64,000 nucleotides of DNA. Source: Zea mays (lineage: Eukaryota; Streptophyta; Magnoliopsida; Poales; Poaceae). This document shows, in pieces, positions 33,985-45,059 of this stretch. The stretch covers positions 108,139,849 through 108,203,848 of the forward strand of contig NC_050104.1 of NCBI RefSeq assembly GCF_902167145.1. The letters are read 5' to 3'. The notes below the pieces were generated by a model. That model ran no database searches, was not told where the DNA came from, and was given only the letters and a program-made list of their open reading frames with translations. The translations under genes were made by a program, and so were the position numbers. The number at the start of each line of letters is the position of its first letter. Within the stretch, counting starts at the first letter, position 1.

Positions 33985-35223
33985 TGAAAGGGAAAGGTGC
34001 CTTTGGGCCATTTCTAAGTATTTTGGTGATTGAGTGCCAACACAAGTACTTAAATGTGAATCTATGCCCATGGATGAACAAAGTGCAAATCAAGAGCTAA
34101 GGTATGTTTCTAAGTCTTAGTACATTGGTTTTATGTACTAATATACTTGTCTAAGTATCAGAAACAGGAAGAAGAAGAAAAGAGGAGAGTTGGTTGTGTT
34201 CAGCCAAGAGGCTGTTCGGTCTGGAGCACCGGACTGTCCGGTGGTGCACCGGACAGTGTCCGGTGCGCCAGGCTGCCTCGGCCGAAGAGGCCGCTCTCGG
34301 GAATTTGCTGACGGCGTACGGCTAAAATTCACTGGACTGTCCGGTGTGCACCGGACTGTCCGGTGAGCCAACGGTCGGCCGGGCCAACGGTCCGCCGCGC
34401 GATCCGCGCGCGACACGTGGCCGAGCCAACGGTCGGAAGGGGGCACCGGACTGTCCGGTGTGCACCGGACTGTCCGGTGCGCCAACGGCTCCCAGATCTG
34501 CAACGGTCGACTGCGCCGTTTAAGGAAAGAAATCGGGCACCGGACAGTGTCCGGTGCGCCCGATGACAGAAGGCAAGATCAGCCTTCCAGAATTGCTCTC
34601 AACGGCTCCTAGCTGCCTTGGGGCTATAAAAGGGACCCCTAGGCGCATGGAGGAGAACACCAAGCATTCCTACAACATTCCTAAGCACCAAGACATCGAT
34701 CTCACGCATTCGTTTCATTGTGATAGCATCTAGAGCTCTTGTTGAGTTGCAAACTCTTTGAGTTGTGTTGCGAGCTCTTGTTGCGACTTGTGTGCGTGTT
34801 GTTGCTCTGATCTTTTGAAGTCTTGTGTGCGTTGCTCATTCCCCCTTTGCTCTGTGTTCTTTGTGAACTTCAATTGTAAGGGCGAGAGGCTCCAAGTTGT
34901 GGAGATTCCTCGCAAACGGGATTGAGAAAAAGCAAGCAAAACACCGTGGTATTCAAGTGGGTCTTTGGACCGCTTGAGAGGGGTTGATTGCAACCCTCGT
35001 CCGTTGGGACGCCACAACGTGGAGTAGGCAAGCGTTGGTCTTGGCCGAACCACGGGATAAACCACTGTGTCGTCTCTGTGATTGATCTCTTGTGGTATTG
35101 TGTTTTGTTGAGACTCCTTTCTAGCCACTTGGCATTTATTGTGCTAACACTTAACAAGTTTTTGTGGCTATAAGTTTAAGTTTCACAGGATCACCTATTC
35201 ACCCCCCCCTCTAGGTGCTCTCA
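33985..35223 (+). repeat. Sirevirus 2 3' LTR
   Basis: 1239 bp; lacks a 19-bp unit of the palindrome array present in the 5' LTR (the part before CGCCCGATGAC). TATA at 34625-34631. Confidence 0.95.
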
Positions 35224-35228
35224 GTCAG

Positions 35229-35858
35229 CCGGTCCCAAGGTGACCGCATACGAAACCCCAGGGGGTTTGGACTCGCCTCTACGAGAGCACCCGCCAAAGC
35301 GAAGCCGCTTGGCGGGTCGAGGCCGAACCCGAAAGACGTGGGATGGGAATCGGTCGGTACCTCTTGGTCGACGGGCGGCGATGAGGTCACGTCGGGGACT
35401 GACTGCACCGTCGTCTCAGGTACAAGGGTGACGTCCAGCAAGCCTTTCGCGAGCGCGCTGGCGTCGTACGTTTGCCCGGAATCGGCGCGTTGCGGGGAGA
35501 CGACGCTCGTCTTCGTCTCAAGCGCGGGGTCGATGCCCAGTGCGCCCCCCGTTGGGGTGCTGGCGCCGTCGACTCGCTCGACAGCCGACGAGGCGCTGCC
35601 TCCTGCTTGGCCTTGGTTGCCCCGCCTCCTCCTCCGTCGGCGGGGGAGAGGACGGGGTGAGCTAGAATGTTGTTCTTCCACCACGCGGGGAAGACGTCGT
35701 CGATTCCGCCGCCGGCGGGCGGGCTGTCGGCCGCCATTGTCGTTGTCACACGACGGTGGAAGGAGTATCATGTCGTAGCTGCCGTCGAGGGACACGAACT
35801 CAAGACTCCCGAAACGGAGCACCGTCCCGGGGTGGAGAGGTTGTCGGAGACTGCCCAT
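35229..35858 (-). pseudogene. gag: Tat Gag N-terminal part
   Basis: Starts MGSLRQPLHPGTVLRF, about 45 bases after the primer site, and runs into the GTCAG duplication of Sirevirus 2 with the same frame as the main gag part at 26318. An arginine-rich stretch (RRRRNRRRLPR and RRRRRRRG) is present, likely RNA-binding. No stop was seen within this part. Confidence 0.75.
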
Positions 35859-35900
35859 CTGGAGCTTGACGGGAAGCTGTTCGTCAGCACGCAGCAGGCC

Positions 35901-35918
35901 CCTACCTGGCGCGCCAAC
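35901..35918 (-). other. Tat primer binding site
   Basis: On the minus strand the bases after the 5' LTR read GTTGGCGCGCCAGGTAGG, a site of the TGGCGC type seen in Tat elements. I do not assign the tRNA. Confidence 0.7.
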
Positions 35919-37535
35919 TGTCGGCGTTTCGAGACCGGGGGGTCCCTAGGCCGACGAGTGAATGTCGCCGCGTGCCCCAGCCCAGATGGGTCGAGCGCGA
36001 GGCCGAGCGCGAAGGGGGGAAGCGAGGTGGCCGGAGACTGGCGTGAGAGAGGTGGGAATCCCGCGGCCTTCGTGTTCGTCCCGCGCCCAGGTTGGGTGCG
36101 CTTGCAGTAGGGGGTTACAAGCGTCCACGCGGGAGAGGGAGCGAGCGGCTACAAGCGAGCGCCTGTCTTGTCCTCGTCCCCGCGCGGCCAACCCTCTCTA
36201 AGAGGGCCCTGGTCCTTACTTTTATAGGCGTAAGGAGAGGATCCAGGTGTACAATGGGGGGTGCAGCAGAGTGCTACGTGTCTAGCGGAGGAGAGCTATC
36301 GCCCTAAGTACATGCCGTCGTGGCAGCCGGAGATTTTGGCACCTAGCTGGTGTGATGTCGTGGCCGTCGGAGGAGCGATGGAGCCTGGCGGAGGGACAGC
36401 TGTCGGAGCTGTTGAGTCCTTGCTGACGTCCTCTTGCTTCCGTAAGGGGGCTGAGAGCCGCCGTCGTCACAGAGTATGCGGGGCGCCATCATTGCCTATC
36501 TAGCGGAGCAAGCCAGATGGGACGCCGGTCTTGTTCCCGTGGCCCGAGTCAGCTCGGGGTAGGGTGATGATGGCGCCTCCTGTTGATGTGGATGGTCTGC
36601 GCCCTAGGTTGGGAGACGTGGAAGCTCCTCCGAAGCCGAGGTCGAGTCTGTCTTCCGTGGCCGAGGTCGAGTCCGAGCCCCTGGTTCGGGCGAGGCGGAG
36701 ACCGCCGGCTGAGGCCGGGGCGGAGTCCGAGCCCTGGGATCGGGCGAAGCGGAGTTCGTCGTCTTCTGGGGTCGAGCCTGAGTCCGAGCCCTGGGTCGGG
36801 CGGAGCGGAGTTCGCCGTCTTTCGGGGCTTAGCCCGAGTCCGAGCCCTGGGTCGGGCGGAGCGGAGTTCGCCGTCTTCCGGGGCTTAGCCCGAGTCCGAG
36901 CCCTGGGTCGGGCGGAGCGGAGTTCGCCGTCTTCCGGGGCTTAGCCCGAGTCCGAGCCCTGGGTCGGGCGGAGCGGAGTTCGCCGTCTTCCGGGGCTTAG
37001 CCCGAGTCCGAGCCCTGGGTCGGGCGGAGCGGAGTTTCTTATGGTGCCTGCGGCCGGGCCTGACTGCCTGTCAGCCTCACTCTGTCAAGTGGCACCGCAG
37101 TCGGAGCGACGCGGGCGGCGCTGTCTTTCTGCCAGGCCGGTCAGTGGAGCGGCGAAGTGACGGCGGTCACTTCGGCTCTGTCGGCTGGGGGGCGCGCGTC
37201 AGGATAAAGGTGTCAGGCCACCTTTGCATTAAATGCTCCTACGACTTGGTCGGTCGGTGCGGCGATTTGGTCAGGGTTGCTTCTTGGCGAAGACAGGGCC
37301 TCGAGCGAGCCGGGAACACGTTTGCCGCTGGAGGGGGGCCTCGGGCGAGACGGAAATCCTCCGGGGTCGGCTGCCCTTGTCCGAGGCCAGGCTCGGGCGA
37401 GGCGTGATCGAGTCCCTCGTATGGACTGATCCCTGACTTAATCGCACCCATCAGGCCTTTGCAGCTTTATGCTGATGGAGGTTACCAGCTGAGAATTAGG
37501 AGCCTTGAGGGTACCCCTAATTATGGTCCCCGACA
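35919..37535 (-). repeat. Tat 5' LTR
   Basis: 1617 bp, same ends as the left copy (TGTCGGCGTTTCGAGACC to GGTCCCCGACA), uninterrupted, followed by the ATAAT duplication at 37536-37540. Confidence 0.95.
36718..37030. repeat. 56-bp tandem repeat, about 5 copies (Tat 5' LTR)
   Basis: Same unit as at 7198-7620 but two copies fewer, which accounts for 112 of the 114 bp length difference between the LTRs. Confidence 0.9.
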
Positions 37536-37540
37536 ATAAT

Positions 37541-39786
37541 ATTCATTTTAAATATCTAGGTCATATGTTTCTAAACTAAATGTAAAGATAAATAATAGAG
37601 TAATTATGTCCTCTCATAACCTAGTTAATTAGATTTATATTTGTTTACAACTGGTTATATAGGCTTAATTATTTAATCAAAATTAGTTCATATTATTTAT
37701 ATATGTGTCACTTAGTTTTTTCTAAAGAATAAACTAAGGAAATTAGTGTTCATGTTCTTTAATAATAATGTTAGTTGCATATTGTTTTGTATATAGCTTT
37801 CTTAATAAAATATAGGACATGTACTTTCTAATAAAAATAAAATATAATTGTTGTCCATTTTCTTTTTCATAAAAAGTTCATTAAAGCATATATCATAACT
37901 TTCCATAAATAGGTGTTTAGTAATAATGATCTTTTCACATAAAACCTATTTCGACTTATATCTTAATTTGTCATAAGTAAATGTTTAACAATGAATTATA
38001 ATACATACCATAATGCTTCGAAGATTAATAACGTATTTTGTAGCCCATTAACCTTAGATATAACTTATATGTGTTCTAAAAGGTTAAAAAGGTTTAATAT
38101 CGTTATAACGTGTTTTATCGTCTTATAAACCCTTAATCTTAGACATATCACATATGGCATTTTATAAAAGATTAAAATTGATGAACCCAACATTTGTATA
38201 TTGTAATTAAGACATTTATAAGCTCATGTCTTATTTTATAAAGTATAGATCACATGTTTGAAAAGAATACCTTTTTATTATAACCCTTGCGTGTAATGTT
38301 TTTGAAAAGCGAACGCTCTTTTCGTTAGGCTTTCTTTTAGCTTTACGTATGATGAATGTTGTATGTTATTGAGTGGTGCTTGTTCTTCTCGTTTGTTTGT
38401 GTGATATTCAGTGGTTGATCTAGTAGTTAAGAATCAAGATCTATTCTGATCCGTGGAAGAACCTCAAGTTTTCAATAAGCAAGGCAAGTGGACTTCTCCC
38501 TCTGCATACTCTGTTTGATCCCAAGCAATACATTTAATAAAGTTTACTCTTTTGGATATATATGCATAACTTGACGGGTTACCTATTTAGATAACCTTTC
38601 CAACCTTACTCTTTGTTTAACCTGGGATTATGATTTAATCAAGTAGCTATGCTATTGCTACAACTTAACTTTATACAGTCACTCTCGCTTATGATATTAA
38701 TGTTCTAAAATGGTAAGTTTACATTATTGTTGTTAACCCGATGGTTAAACAAGATTATTGCATATTAATTGGAACATGGAGTGACCACCCGGGAAAACGG
38801 TGCTACCATGAGAACTATCATGGCTCTGGTCTTGGCTAAATAACTAGGGAAGTCTTATGTTGGGTGTTGGTCGTAGTCGACCAGGAACGGGGGCACCTGG
38901 CAAGTGCTTATAGTTCCGGCTCAGGCAGATTGGATACGGGCATAGTTCCCAAAGCTTTACCCTGTGGATTGGGCTATAAGTTGGTTACGGTAGGTGTACC
39001 TTATGCAGTTGACCATTTCCAACATTTGCGTAATGAGGACTCCAGGGAGAAGCCTCGTAGTGAGATCCTGGCCATTCACCTCGGAAGTGAATACGGGTCT
39101 AGCTAACCCGGGCTAGAAGGGAATCACGACTCATGGGTAAAGATGCGCCACCTCTGCAGAGTGTAAAACTGATATATCAGCCGTGCTCACGGTTATGAGC
39201 AGCCTGGACTCCTCACATGATAATTGAACTTGAAGATGGAAATAAATCGAGATCCGATGATCTGCCAATGGTTTGCTTAAGTGGTTTCACTTAAGTGTTT
39301 TTGATATACTCTTATACCTTTGTTTAATGGGAATACTTGGGATTCACACTTATTAGTAAGACAGGTGTTGTTAATAAAATGTTGACCAACTAAAATGCTT
39401 ACTGCTCAACCTCAGCCTCACCTTGTTAGACTTGCATTAGTTTTTCCCCCACTTGCTGAGCCCCGACCATAAGTGAGCTCACCCTTGCTTAATTTTGATC
39501 AGAAGTTGCAGATGAAGATATGATGCTGAACTCCATGGATGCTAGTCTAGTGATACCCCCTGTCATCTTCCTGTGGATGGATGTCCTTGTTTCGCTGTAC
39601 TTTGATGAATAAAGGTCAAGACATTATGTTTGTTCGAAGTGTAATATGTTAATATAATCATTATTTACGCTTTCATGCATTGTTCTTTTGATATATTACA
39701 CTTGTGACGTCAACATATGTGTGAAAATAGATCCTGGCACACATATGCTATGCACCCGGCTCTGCCCCTTAGAAACGGGTGTGACA
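37541..39786 (+). mobile_element. Right part of the old chromovirus-type LTR
   Basis: Continuation of the LTR that starts near 1704. It is AT-rich to about 38270, then has the conserved stretch GAGTGACCACCCGGGAAAA ... CTGATATATCAGCCGTGCTC shared with the LTRs at 50159-53577 and 53578-56049. It ends GGGTGTGACA at 39786 with no primer site after it, so it is a 3' LTR or a solo LTR. AAGGCAAGTG at 38482-38490 is shared with three other LTRs. Confidence 0.75.
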
Positions 39787-39849
39787 GAAACAAAAAAATG
39801 TTCGAGCCTTTTGTAGTTGTCTACATACGACATTAAAGTTTAAAAATTA

Positions 39850-40545
39850 AAAAAACATGCATCATTAAAAAAAGAACATTCTTAAATGGAACTTGTCCTC
39901 GAATCAAGCGTCCTTTAATCTGGCATTAGACCTCCATCCATATTTTGCAAAAATCTTCATTGCCACCCTCTCTAAGGATTGACATACCACATGAATCTCT
40001 TGGTGAGCTTCTTGTTTCTGCAATAATCTCCAGAGTCTGAGCCAATACGTCCCCCTGAAAAGAACTTTTCCACGTAGTTAATCATTTTTCGAATCTATCA
40101 ATGACACAATGCCACTCACTATTTCGTAACCTGCGATGGGTCATAAGAATTCCAAGGTATTTGAGAGGAAAAGAACCGACCCCACAATCAAAAAAACAAG
40201 AATAATCCATTTCATAATCCTTAGCTAACCCATAGCAAAAAAAGCTCACTTTTGTGAAAGTTGATTTTCAAACCTGACATCAGCTCAAAAGCGGTTAGGA
40301 AAAGTTTCAGATTTCGCGCTTGATCCAAGCTATGATCCAGAAAACAACGGTATCATCCGCAGAGGATAGAAAGTCCAACATCCACTAGATGAGGAATCAC
40401 ACCCATGAATTGGTTATTTTCCTTTGCTCTTAAAAATAGAATTGCCAACATATCCACAACTATATTAAAGAGAATCGGAGAAAGAGCATCACCTTGACGA
40501 CGGAGACCCTTGTGAGTAGAAAAGAAAGCATTGTTTGCCTATGCT
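39850..40545 (-). pseudogene. L1-type LINE reverse transcriptase fragment
   Basis: Read on the minus strand, frames give LRRQGDALSPILFNIVVDM, then ADDTVVF (the catalytic box) and KINFHKSELFCYG, FPLKYLGI, the order of motifs in plant L1 LINE reverse transcriptases. Several frameshifts break it. No endonuclease, A-tail or target duplication is visible. Confidence 0.8.
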
Positions 40546-40560
40546 TAGTGCGTAACTTAT

Positions 40561-40793
40561 GGGGTGTTTGGTTTGAGGAATGACCTAGTCTATCATCTTC
40601 TCACTTCTCAATATTTTTGTTTGGTTTGTGGAATAGAATGGGCTGATCCATCACCACCTCATTCCTCATAGTTATTTAGTTAGTACTAATATGAGGAATG
40701 AGGTCATCCCATCAAATTTGAGGAATGAATCCATGACGCACCACCTTAATTTGGATAGAGTGATTCCTTAAATCCCGTGGATCCAAATACTTC
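40561..40793. mobile_element. Tourist-like MITE, degenerate
   Basis: Left end GGGGTGTTTGGTTT is the classic PIF/Harbinger Tourist start; the best right end is CCAAATACTTC (783-793), which matches the expected inverted repeat at most positions. Internal GAATGA/TCATTCC palindromes fit. The 3-bp duplication is not clear. Confidence 0.45.
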
Positions 40794-40831
40794 TTTTCCC
40801 TGACGGTACCAGCAATGGCGGCGGCGCCTAG

Positions 40832-41545
40832 TCAGGAAGACGCTTCCGCCATGTCCTGATGATACTCATCAATCCATCCCTGAATGATGTCAACTTCTTG
40901 TCTCCTCTGTTCTATAACCCAGTCTGGATCGCCCTCTGTTGATGATCTCAAGTCTAAATGGTGAGCACCTGATCACCGTGACAAATAACTGCCAGTAAGT
41001 GAATTGGGAAATAATTTCGCTACGACAGTCGGCTTGTTTGGGAGCTAGAATACCGAATACCGGAGGGGATTTGAGGGGTTAAAATCCCCTTGCTATTCAT
41101 TACAGTTATTTCTTCTTTCTTTTCTGCAATTTGTTGCTCGCCTTTCTCTGTGACAAGGGCGATGATACTGGGTTAGATGTTCTTGAGCACCCTGGTTGCA
41201 GCACAAGGCGAAGGAATTACAGATACTCCAGCGCTATGTACGTATCAGAAAGATACTTAAAACTACGCTGATCAATGACGGGCCAAAAAGAAAAAAGAGA
41301 GAAATGATCAGATAGACGACTTACCCGCCTCGACTCCACGGGTCCCGCATTCCATTGGAGAAGATGATGTTGCTCCCAAACCTCTTGAGCACCTTCTCAA
41401 TTTTCTGCAGGAAAATTGTGCAATGAAGCACCAGATCGACGAACGTTTGATCTTGTGGTTGATTTCTGCAAAACCGGATGAAATTCTGTAACAGCACACC
41501 TACATGTCCACCGTATTCAGTGGTGACCCAGTGTGGTCGAGGCCG

Positions 41546-41584
<39 letters not shown>

Positions 41585-42550
41585 AGCTCTGGAAACACTC
41601 ATCGGACCTTTCTTCATAGCTGAAGGTGGACGGCGGGAACATGCTCTCGTTGGAGACCGTCATGGGGCCGCATGACCATCTCCGTGCAAGCCTGCATGCG
41701 CACGTACACGAGCATTCACGAACATGGTATCACACTCGTCAATCGTCTCTCAGATCTCACCTGCCACTGCCAGCCATCGAGGCCGTGCAGGTCTGGTCTC
41801 CTGTGTAGTTGTAGTACAAGCTCGCCGCCGCGAACGCCTTGTCCAGCACGTCTGCGCCCGCGGGGAACCCGTCGATGATCTTGCACATCTGCAGATGAAC
41901 TTCTCCTTAACACTTGCTGCTGCTGTGGCTGGTTTGGTTGAAATATTGGGTAGAAACGGACGACAACCTCCTTGACCGGGTAGGCAGGCAGATTCTGCAG
42001 GAAGTTGGCCGGGGTCGGGTAGTCCACCATGGCGGTGTAAGCGAACGCCGTCCACAGCCAGTTCCTGATCGAGTAAGCGTACTTCAGTGTCCTGAAATTC
42101 CAGCGAAGAAAAAACAATAATAATTTCAGCTGTGCTTCAACGCGACGCAAGCAATACATTAATGAAGACTTGCAGCCATGGACTAGAACCAGTAATTAGA
42201 TTCGGCTTGCTTGACGAATGACGATGACGAGCTTACTTGCAGGCCCTGAAAAGCTTGCTGAGGTCCAGGAGCCCTCCGTCGCTGGCCGCCCTCTCGTCCA
42301 GGGCATCCCAGCCCCAGGTCGCCTTGATGACACTGAAGCAGTTCATGCTCTCCGACTGCAAATAAACATTGGTCCGCAAGCGCTACACAGCCAACGTCGG
42401 TCCGAACAAGGAGGGGGAGGGAAAAGGGCAGTTTGTTTACCTTAAAGTCCTGCGAGACGGCGTCGTAGAAGCTGCTCCACGGTGTGATGTGGTCCAACTG
42501 CAGGATTATCGGCGCGGAGGACGTGCGGGTACTGAACCAGCAAGCCAACA
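40832..42550 (-). pseudogene. Prolyl carboxypeptidase (S28) gene, 3' exons only
   Basis: At least seven exons of a lysosomal Pro-X carboxypeptidase-like serine protease are readable with good splice sites: 42441-42550 (ILQLDHITPWSSFYDAVSQ), 42237-42355, 41968-42091 (YAYSIRNWLWTAFAYTAM), about 41757-41889 (MCKIIDGFPAGADVLDKAF), an exon across 41500-41690, about 41321-41391 ([18 protein letters not shown], with the catalytic Asp), about 41146-41205 and 40832-40968 (HHLDLRSSTEGDPDW, with the catalytic His). The exon with the catalytic Ser is missing upstream. Damage includes small deletions after WF and after DQTC, a TAA in the VLKNI exon and a 37-base C run. A Helitron sits in the intron before 42550. 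Introns are kept, so this is a dead gene, not a retrocopy. Confidence 0.88.
41548..41584. repeat. Poly(C) run of 37 inside a carboxypeptidase exon
   Basis: On the coding strand the exon reads FQSW, then an uninterrupted G run, then [14 protein letters not shown]. Relatives should have only about six G here. Either a homopolymer expanded after the gene died, or the run length is a sequencing or assembly artefact. Confidence 0.85.
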
Positions 42551-43841
42551 CTGCAAGCAAATTCATCTATCACTAGTTAAATGCTCGTGCGTTGCTACGG
42601 TTTCCATGTATCACATAGTTATACCATATTTGGATGGGATAATTATTGAAACACGTACAACCAAAATATAAGTAGTCTTTTTTATTGCTAGAGCTATTTG
42701 GTAGCATATCTCAAACATGTACATAAATAAAACATAACATTATTGATCCGTACAATAAAAGCTAATGCAAATAGTCTACAATAAACAAATCATTAGTATC
42801 AATCTCTCTTACCGCCACTTCTAGACCTCTACTGCCACACCATGACAATTCCCCTACACTTCACCTGTCAATTTCTTCTCCGGCTACTTTAACATTTCCA
42901 AAATGTATCAACTCCATTTGTTCTTTCCGGATCTGTAATCCAGGATAAGTATAAGATGGGTCATAAAAAGATACATCAAGCACATCACATAGAGATACAC
43001 CATTTAAATATGGAGGTAAGTATATACGGTGTGTCGAAACTCAACCTGGTGTGAGGAACATTTGTCTAGTGGATGTCATTGCCCTCCGGACCCCTTCTAT
43101 AGTAGTTTCTCCCAATCCAGTAAAATGATCGGTGTTAGATGCTCAGTAAACAAAATAGACACACATACACACAGAGAGAGAGAGAATTCATCCATGACCC
43201 ACACCAAACGACCCATACCTTGAGCCTATGAGAGAAACTGGATTGGTAGACATAATTTCTAGCGATTTCGCACAAGTCACATGAGCTCAGCTTCCAAAGT
43301 TGCCAACAGCAAGAGGCAATCCAAACTAAGAACATCTGGGTGGGCAGACAGATAGATAACAAATATAACTTATATGGAAGTACAAATAGTCCCTCAAATT
43401 CTAAATATCAGCCATCCTAGAGTCCATTCCAGTAAAACATTTTCCATTTTGATAATTAATCCATAGAAAAGTATTTGACCATATGAACCCGGTACCAATA
43501 GATTCAACATGAAGCCTGCTAACATATTACACAGTTTTACCAATATAATTTGTTTGCTGGGTACCCTTTTCACTATATATGGTAGTTATAAATTACATTG
43601 GTAAATAGTTGTAGTAATGCCCCTTGGAAATAATTAGTTTCATCTTTTTCATTACAAAAGCAGTGTAAATTCTTCAAACTCAAGCTTGCTAATCACTTTA
43701 CAAGAGTTAGAATACAGTGAACACTTCTGACAGATAAGACCAAATTTCAAGCAACTTTAAGAATAGGCCATAACAGCACAAAATTGTAAACTAATTGAAT
43801 TGCAATGCCTAAGTATTTATGCATTTTAGTAAGAACCTTAC

Positions 43842-44109
43842 CGATACTGGAATGAAGATGAACATAGAGTATTCATACAAGCACCACAATTCACTAGACC
43901 AGCAAGAGCTGATAAGTACTTGAGAATTTCATATAAAAGAAGAGGAACAAACATTACGTAGCCATAGAATAAGCTAGCACACCAGGTAACCAAGTTGATA
44001 TCATAGTTCCATTCCTTCTTGTGCCATTTGTGAGATAGGTAGGTGACAAAAGTGGCAAATAGATGCAGCAACGAAAATCAGGGTGGTGCATGTCCAAAAT
44101 AGCCCATAC
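43842..44109 (-). pseudogene. YIP1/YIPF-family exon captured in Helitron 2
   Basis: Yip1-domain proteins are multi-pass Golgi/ER membrane proteins acting in vesicle transport. The exon is bounded by an acceptor (TTTGTAG) and a donor (GTAAGG). Across two frame changes it reads CTTLIFVAAS, then SHKWHKKEWNYDINLVTW, FYGYVMFVPLLLYEILKYL and LWCLYEYSMFIFIP, alternating hydrophobic membrane segments with a basic-aromatic loop. Frameshifts near 44060 and 43895 make it non-functional. Captured in the same orientation as the helicase. Confidence 0.75.
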
Positions 44110-44439
44110 CTACAAAATTCAAATTGAAACAGAAGGCATAGCAGATCAGTATAAAATTACAAAGAACTAATATTCCACACAATTACAAAATCTTCCAGGT
44201 GACTCACATTTGCCAAGCTCTCTGTACCATTATCCCATTTCTCCTATAGCCAACATTTTTAATAGTTTAGTGGCCTAAATTGTATTGTGAGGCAAGTTTG
44301 AGGACCACCCATGCGCTTGTAGGGCCCATGTACATTGCAGTCACAAAAGATCAGGTTTCAGCATGGAAATCATTCAATCATATATGCCTATTGGCAATTA
44401 CACATATACCGCAACAAAGGTGGACAACTACCTTCTCTT

Positions 44440-44575
44440 CGTTTGGTTCAGGAAGAGAAATCTGCTCCAAACTCTGTTGCAATTCTAGATGGTGTTGTGC
44501 ACTCCTAAACATGTATCCAGTCATTAGGACACTGTACATAAGATGAGCCAGATTTTCAGCAACCTGCGTTAATAA
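44440..44575 (-). pseudogene. Unidentified exon-like segment in Helitron 2
   Basis: An open stretch reading AENLAHLMYSVLMTGYMF and QQSLEQISLPEPNEEKVV, ended by a possible donor. Codon use and the absence of stops suggest a host exon. I do not recognise the family. Confidence 0.4.
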
Positions 44576-45059
44576 AATACAATCAAACATGTAATAAACC
44601 AACAACCAAAAGACACAATAATGAAGCCAGTTTGGTGCAAGGTGTCATGAAAATGGAACAATCAGTGACACAAATCATTCAGCTTGTCAGCTTTATCTAT
44701 AAAATCATCCCACGAACTTCATGTATATACATGCTATGTTCTATTTTACTTTTACAAAAATAAAAAGGTGCACATTAGTTGGAAAGGGCGAACCACCAGA
44801 ATCAAGTGGCTTGTGTTGGATGTTTTGAAATGGACTATTCTCCGAGGAAGCTGAATAAGGAACGAATTCAACTTCATGATGATGCCCAGCATCTTTAGGG
44901 TTCAGTTCAGACTGGAGCGAGTATCACTCCTCACGTTTGGGATTGCATGGCATAGGAGGCATTGATTTTTGTAATCTCATGATAATGAAAAAATCAGAAA
45001 CTTGTGAAAATGAGAGTAGTTCTTACCCTATAATGAAGTAGCGTTAAACATCAATTTCA

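Larger units (their letters stand above)
26324..35223 (+). mobile_element. Sirevirus 2 (Opie/Ji-type copia), gag frameshifted
   Basis: An 8900-bp element with duplication GTCAG (26319-26323, 35224-35228), inserted in the Tat gag gene. LTRs are 1257 and 1239 bp and differ by about eight substitutions, a 19-bp palindromic unit missing from the 3' copy and one C in the C-run. That is about 0.65 percent, a few hundred thousand years with the usual grass rate, older than Sirevirus 1. It belongs to the same or a sister family: pol proteins differ at only a handful of positions. Confidence 0.95.
4144..37535 (-). mobile_element. Tat-lineage gypsy retrotransposon, host to three nested insertions
   Basis: A complete element with 5-bp duplication ATAAT at 4139-4143 and 37536-37540. 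Genes run on the minus strand, so the 5' LTR is on the right. The order gag, protease, RT, RNase H, archaeal-type RNase H, integrase and then a long spacer is that of the Tat branch (maize relatives include Grande, cinful-zeon, xilon-diguus and flip; I cannot choose one by eye). Without the insertions it would be about 13.3 kb. The coding region carries several stops and frameshifts, so the element is dead. It is inserted in an older chromovirus-type LTR. Confidence 0.93.

Noticed and set aside
38864..39106. 80-codon ORF in the outer LTR
   Set aside because: It covers the conserved LTR stretch shared with 54960-55410, where the frame is not conserved.
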